Below, one piece after another: positions 59,192 to 64,000 of a stretch of DNA of 64,000 nucleotides. The DNA comes from Heterobilharzia americana (taxonomy: Eukaryota > Platyhelminthes > Trematoda > Strigeidida > Schistosomatidae): NCBI GenBank assembly GCA_944470555.2, contig OX104134.1:52133890-52197889 (forward strand), given 5' to 3'. Positions within the stretch are counted from its first letter, which is position 1, and each line of letters begins with the position of its first letter. Made by a program: the position numbers and the translations under genes. The notes under the pieces were generated by a model. The model did no database searches, was not told the DNA's origin, and saw only the letters and a list, made by a program, of their open reading frames with translations.

Positions 59192-59532
59192 CACGGCGAC
59201 TGAGACTAAGGTATCATTGAAGATATATGAAGCAGATAGAGTAACAGAGCCGCGAGATAAATAACTTTCCATACCCATAAATCCAACTACACAAAATGAA
59301 CACGTTGGTTCATAACCAACATTTCAGAAAACAAAAGAGAATAAAAGGGATGGATAGGGTGAAAATGAATAACTGTACAGCCGAAATGAACTCAAAGACA
59401 ATTAAATAACATAATGCGAAAATAAGAAAATAAGAGTACCCCACTAAAAAAGTTTTTTTCATTCGAAGAGAGAGGGAGACAAAAATGACGAATTGACTGC
59501 AACCCCATTTAAAGTATTTCATTATAACTGTA

Positions 59533-61590
59533 TTAGGAAAAAGAAGAAAGAAGACAAGAAATGGATCTCGACGGACACATTGAAGATGATAGAGGAGGGA
59601 GAGGAAGATGGTGAGGCAGAAGATGAACCAGTGCAAGGATGCACTGGACAAAGACACATTGGCAAGTAAAGCAGAACAGGCTGCTGTAGGAAAGACAGAG
59701 ACCTGACAACATTGTATCAAATAACCAGGTTATTTTGTGCAAGGGAAGAGATCAATACAGATGAAACCAATAAAAGACGATGAAGGAAATCTAATTACCA
59801 AAGAAGAGAAAACAAAGGAAACGATGGGTTGACCACTTCGAAAAGCTCTTGAGTCGACCATCACCTGCACTTCGTCCAGAAATACCACCTGCAGCCCAGC
59901 CACAGAACTACAAGTGAACATAAATCCTCCAACGAAATTCAAAGTGTTGAACGCCATAAAGCTGCTGAAATGCGGTAAAGCAGTAAGACCAGATGGAACC
60001 CCACCAGGAACACTGAGAGCAGACACAGAGACAACAATGGGCATGCACACACCACACCACTACTGCAGAAGTTCTGGAAAGAAGGAAGGGAAGGTACCTG
60101 GCGATTGGGAGAAGAGTCACCTTATCAAACTGCCGAAGAAGGGCGACCTAGGTCTTTGCAAGAACTGGCGCGGAATCACGCTGCTGTCCCTGTTCACCAA
60201 AAGCAAGCAAAATATTAAGCCGCATCACAATGGAGAGACTAAAGGGTGCGCTGGATTCAAAATTACGACTGGAACAGGCTGGATTCAGGAAGTACAAATC
60301 ATGTGCGGACCGAATCGCAACGCTACGCATCATCATAGAACAGAGAGTAGAATGGCAGTCGACTCAACTTTACCCGAACTTCATCGGCTTCGAAAAGGCC
60401 TTTGACAGCGTCCACTGGGAAGTAATTTGGCAACTGCTTCAGCACTACGAATACCACAAACTTTTATCAACCCCATTCAGCAATTATATGAAGACACCAC
60501 CTGCCAAGTAATTCACAATGGGAAGCTCAGTGATGGTTTTGAAGTGTAGACAGGAGTGAAACAAGGCTTTCTACTATCACCCATGATCTTCTTGATTGTG
60601 GTGGACTGGTCTGGTGCATGTAACAAACAGTGGTGAGCTAGAAGAGGGGGATATGCTGCGCAGCGGAGAAGAACCTAGAAGATTTGGATTTAGCCAATGA
60701 CTTGTGTCTAATGTCACACAAACCTGAGGATGTACAGGCGAAAACTAACAAGTTGACAGTAGAGACAAGACAGCGGGGACAGGAATTCAAGTGAACATAG
60801 AGAAGACAGAGATGATGAAGGTACCCAACTAACAACAACAGCAACAACAAACGGCAATCGCCATCAACGGGAGAAACTTGAAGGAAGTAGCCTCCTTCAC
60901 CTATCTAGGCAGCACTGTCTCAACTACAGGCGACACAGACGAGTATGTCAAAGTCAGGATCGAAAAAGCAAGACTGGCGTTCATCAATTTGAAACCTGCG
61001 TGTAGATCTTTTGCACTCAACTAAGCATGTGGAACAAGATCCGGATTTTCAACACTAATTCGGTTGAGCAAGTCACTGCTTCTATGTGATTTTTGAGAGA
61101 CTTGGCGCCTTACGAAAGGGATTTCCAGCAAACTACACACATTCATCAACAACTACCTACGCTGGCTCATTACTGAAGATCAAATAGATGGCCAGAAATA
61201 ATAAGCAACAAGTAACTCTGGTCGGGTAACAAATCAACCAAGAGGCTATCGCTCAACAAATATGTAGAAGAAAGTGGAGATGGATTTGGCATACACTGAG
61301 AAGACCGACTGTGGACATCACGCGTCAGGCCAGGCACTCGAGTGGAACCTAGATGGTAAGCGGCGATTTGGGCGTCCGAAGTTGACGTGCAAGAGATAGT
61401 ACGAGAAGGAAATGAGAGATTGTGGGCTGTCAAGGAGCTAGGTTCAAAAATTTCAGAGAACAGAGTGGAATGGAGACGTGCTACTGAAGCCCTATGATCC
61501 ATTAGGAACCCGAAGCGACAAATAATAAGTGCTAATAATAATATGGTACAGCATAACTCAGTAAGAATAACACAACAAGACATTAACAAC
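59533..61590 (+). pseudogene. SR2-like RTE retrotransposon, degenerate, 5'-truncated
   Basis: RTE elements encode an APE-type endonuclease and RT. Reading across frames, the EN-RT linker comes first, then RKRWVDHFEKLLSRPSPA, NAIKLLKCGKAVRPDGTPPG (59950), PKKGDLGLCKNWRGITLLS (60130), QAGFRKYKSCADRIATLRII (60275), NFIGFEKAFDSVHWEV (60378, motif A), TGVKQGFLLSPM (60553, motif B), DLDLANDLCLMS (60678, motif C with FADD changed to LAND), SFTYLGSTVST (60895), RIEKARLAFINLK (60960) and IWHTLRRPTVDITRQ (61278). Many stops are present and one catalytic Asp is Asn, so it is dead. The 3' end runs into the palindrome arm. Confidence 0.88.
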
Positions 61591-61594
61591 AATT

Positions 61595-64000
61595 ACAAAA
61601 TTCATAAAACAGCCACCAAAATGTACTTCAAATAGAATTCAGACAAGATTTGATGATTTTGAAACATACATGCGTAGTCACAAAACAGTCAGTCATCAAT
61701 TTCAGTATTCATCACACATTTCACGCCCTCCTGAACAACTATAAACTCAACCAGAACAGAGAAACCTCAGTTCATTCTCTCAACTGTCATCCACTTCATA
61801 CAACACGCAGAAATACAATCAACACATTTAATATGCTTTGTGTGAATTGAATATATTCAATTTACCTTTCAGTAGAAGAGCATCAACGTGAAGGATACAC
61901 AAGAAAAAGTGGAACAGAACGAATCGACTGTTCTCTTATGACTCATTATGAAGACGACTTAGGAAGAGGTAAGAAACAACTGGGGTCTGGTTGGTTTTTC
62001 TAACTGATTGAAGTGACTGAGTGGAATAAGACACTGAGTTGTAGTAGGTATAGTGAAGGCGATACAACGACCAAAGTGAATACGATGAGGAAAGTTTACT
62101 ATGTCATCAGAATAAGAGGAGACGAATACTGGTGTGTGGTGTATAGCTTTCAGGGACATGAGAGGGCACCAGTTAGAGATGAAATAACTTACCGTGATTG
62201 ATTCCACGAAGTACAAAACTATCCGGTGGGATTTGTTCTGCCTACACAGCACTATACATCGAATTTGGAAACTCAAATGGAGGTTGTTATAACTGGTCAA
62301 CAGCCATGTTGATGAAGCTTTGCAATTTACCAGTTACTTGTGCACAATTTGAATCTTGATCTAGAATCCATTGCTTATCGGATTGCAGCTGCATGCAAGA
62401 GCTGCCTCCACAGTGAGACGAAATTCTTTGCTGTTTCTAAGCCAAGAAACATCTGCTGAATAAAATGTAATTATTTTCTCAAGGAATTTAGGCAAAGAAT
62501 GGAGGTCAGGAAGTTGTGTTTGTTTTGCTTTGCGTAAATTGAATCGGACGACAGTGACGATTTGATTGGCAAGTGGCTGGTATACAAGATGAAACGACTC
62601 AGAAAACTTACGCTAGTAATACTTGAACTCCCTTTCGATTGTGTGGACAGTTGAAAGTATTCATCTTGTACACTTGTCCCATTCTCCCCCAAAGACGAGA
62701 GATTGGAGAGAGTAGGGACGCTGACATTGAATTTTGGTTCTTAAGTGGAAGAACTTCGTTTGGTTTCTAATTTCCGAAAATTGATGTTCATCACTTCCAT
62801 TGGTTTTCAGTAGGGTATTCATTGTCATTTTTTGTGGGAGAGATATGACGTTAAATGGCAGATGAAAAGAGTTGTTATGCTTACAAGGAATACTTCTTGC
62901 GTGCACTGACTTTACTTAGAAAAACACACTTTGAAATTACCGGATGTCATTCATTTGTTGTTTACATGGTTGAATATATATAACCACTCACTCTCATCTA
63001 TTCAATTTTATTACCTTTTAGTTGGAAAGCTAAATTTAATGTTATCTTTCAAAGAAGTTCGTTCAATGCTATTTATTTCTGGTAATTTGTTGACTGGATG
63101 GTTAACAACATAGCGGTTTCATTATAAATTTTATTCAATTTATGCTAGTCAATTTCATAATGTTTTGCACGCAGCTATGGACTGGCGAATGTTAATTGGC
63201 ACCTAGACCTTGGTAGTGACCATATTTATCATCCGACGGTGGATTCGTCTGTATAATTCATTCCAGTAGTGTTCGATCTCGACCCATATATCGAGGTGGA
63301 GATTTTCGATTTCGTTTGTGAGAAAAACTGATCGCAGAAATCAAGGGAGCCTAAATTTTCTGATGTTTCAAATACCCTTCATTGATGAATACTGACACAG
63401 AAAAGTCAAAACCAACAAACGTTTGTATTGGATTGATTGCTATCATGTGACATGATACAGAAATCTCTTTGTCAGTAGTTCTAGTTTCAGTCTACATAAG
63501 GTTTTGTTGGGAACCTCTCCTCTCTTCACAGTTATTTAATGTATCTGATATATTAAATTGTCTAGTTGACTTCTTCCAGTGTACACGCAGATGATTAGAG
63601 TAGCTGAAGAAACCAGGCTCCCGTCGTGAATCAGACTCTGATGTTCTTGTTCATAATCGTTCTCCAATCTGTAAAGTTCACTGTACTTCGCCAAAAGTAC
63701 TTCAGTTTATGAACAAACACATGTGTGCAAATGCATAGGGTTATTCAATTAAGCAAATCTTTTGGAGAATAATACGTTTTGTTGCGAGCTACGAAGAATT
63801 TTCACTGTATTTTTGAATGAACTGTGCGCTACATAAGTAACTATGATATCATCGAACGTTGATTTATCTTGATAAATCGCTCGAGTAAATAGGTTTGCTG
63901 TTAAGGTTCTGCAGAATACTTCTGAGGAAAGTCGAAATTCTTCAGAAAACATACATTATTTGTGCGTTTGATGGATGGCATATAGCAGAGATAAATATGT
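61595..64000 (-). repeat. Palindrome 2, right arm
   Basis: This is the inverted copy of 53715-56119 and continues beyond the window. Its inner edge abuts the tail of the degenerate RTE element. No gene is recognised in it. Confidence 0.95.

Noticed and set aside
1..64000. CRISPR arrays, prokaryotic operons, tRNA or rRNA genes
   Set aside because: None seen. The spliced gene, SINE and retroelements show the window is eukaryotic, and the only tRNA-like sequence is the SINE head.

Overview
This is eukaryotic DNA dominated by retrotransposons. The evidence points to a flatworm, most likely a trematode close to the schistosomes. The window holds a CsRn1/Gulliver-type Gypsy element (CHCC gag box, tRNA-Trp-like primer site), several Penelope-like elements (PLEs) with GIY-YIG domains, CR1 elements with a PHD-finger ORF1, SR2-like RTE remnants, and a tRNA-derived SINE carrying a Smalpha-type hammerhead ribozyme. 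The one recognisable host gene, SAS-6, has introns of only 29-44 bp, as is common near the 5' ends of schistosome genes. The species call is inference.

Layout. (1) 1-22,517 is a palindrome about 22.5 kb across. Outer arms A (1-3,816 and 18,724-22,517) and inner arms C (4,875-7,317 and 13,911-16,354) are near-identical inverted copies. The two sides differ by a 1.06-kb segment B on the left and a 5'-truncated Gypsy copy (Gypsy-2) on the right. The spacer is almost exactly one PLE (PLE-1), split by a nearly complete Gypsy element (Gypsy-1, minus strand). (2) 22.5-29.6 kb holds remnants: an RTE C-terminus, a third partial copy of C/B, a Jockey/CR1-like RT fragment and a diverged copy of part of arm A. 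(3) 29.6-40.6 kb is a nested cluster. CR1-B (minus strand, 5'-truncated) is split by the better-preserved CR1-A2 and, separately, by a solo LTR of the Gypsy family. An older CR1-A copy lies beside it. (4) 40,785-41,782 carries eight exons encoding the N-terminal half of the centriole protein SAS-6. (5) 42.2-48.5 kb has a Jockey/CR1-like element (minus strand, with a 96-base N gap) and two degenerate PLEs. (6) 48.5-53.7 kb has no confident gene. (7) 53,715-64,000 is a second palindrome with arms of at least 2.4 kb. Its 5.5-kb spacer holds a degenerate SR2-like RTE and two possible exons of a small secreted or membrane protein.

Relationships. Most coding sequence belongs to dead or dying mobile elements, so there is no operon-like cooperation. 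The order of insertion can be read directly: taking out the solo LTR and CR1-A2, with one copy of each target-site duplication, leaves the surrounding CR1-B frame open. The palindromes reach both window edges, so their outer ends are not visible. Several frames are broken by apparent single-base losses, so some breaks and palindromes could be assembly effects.
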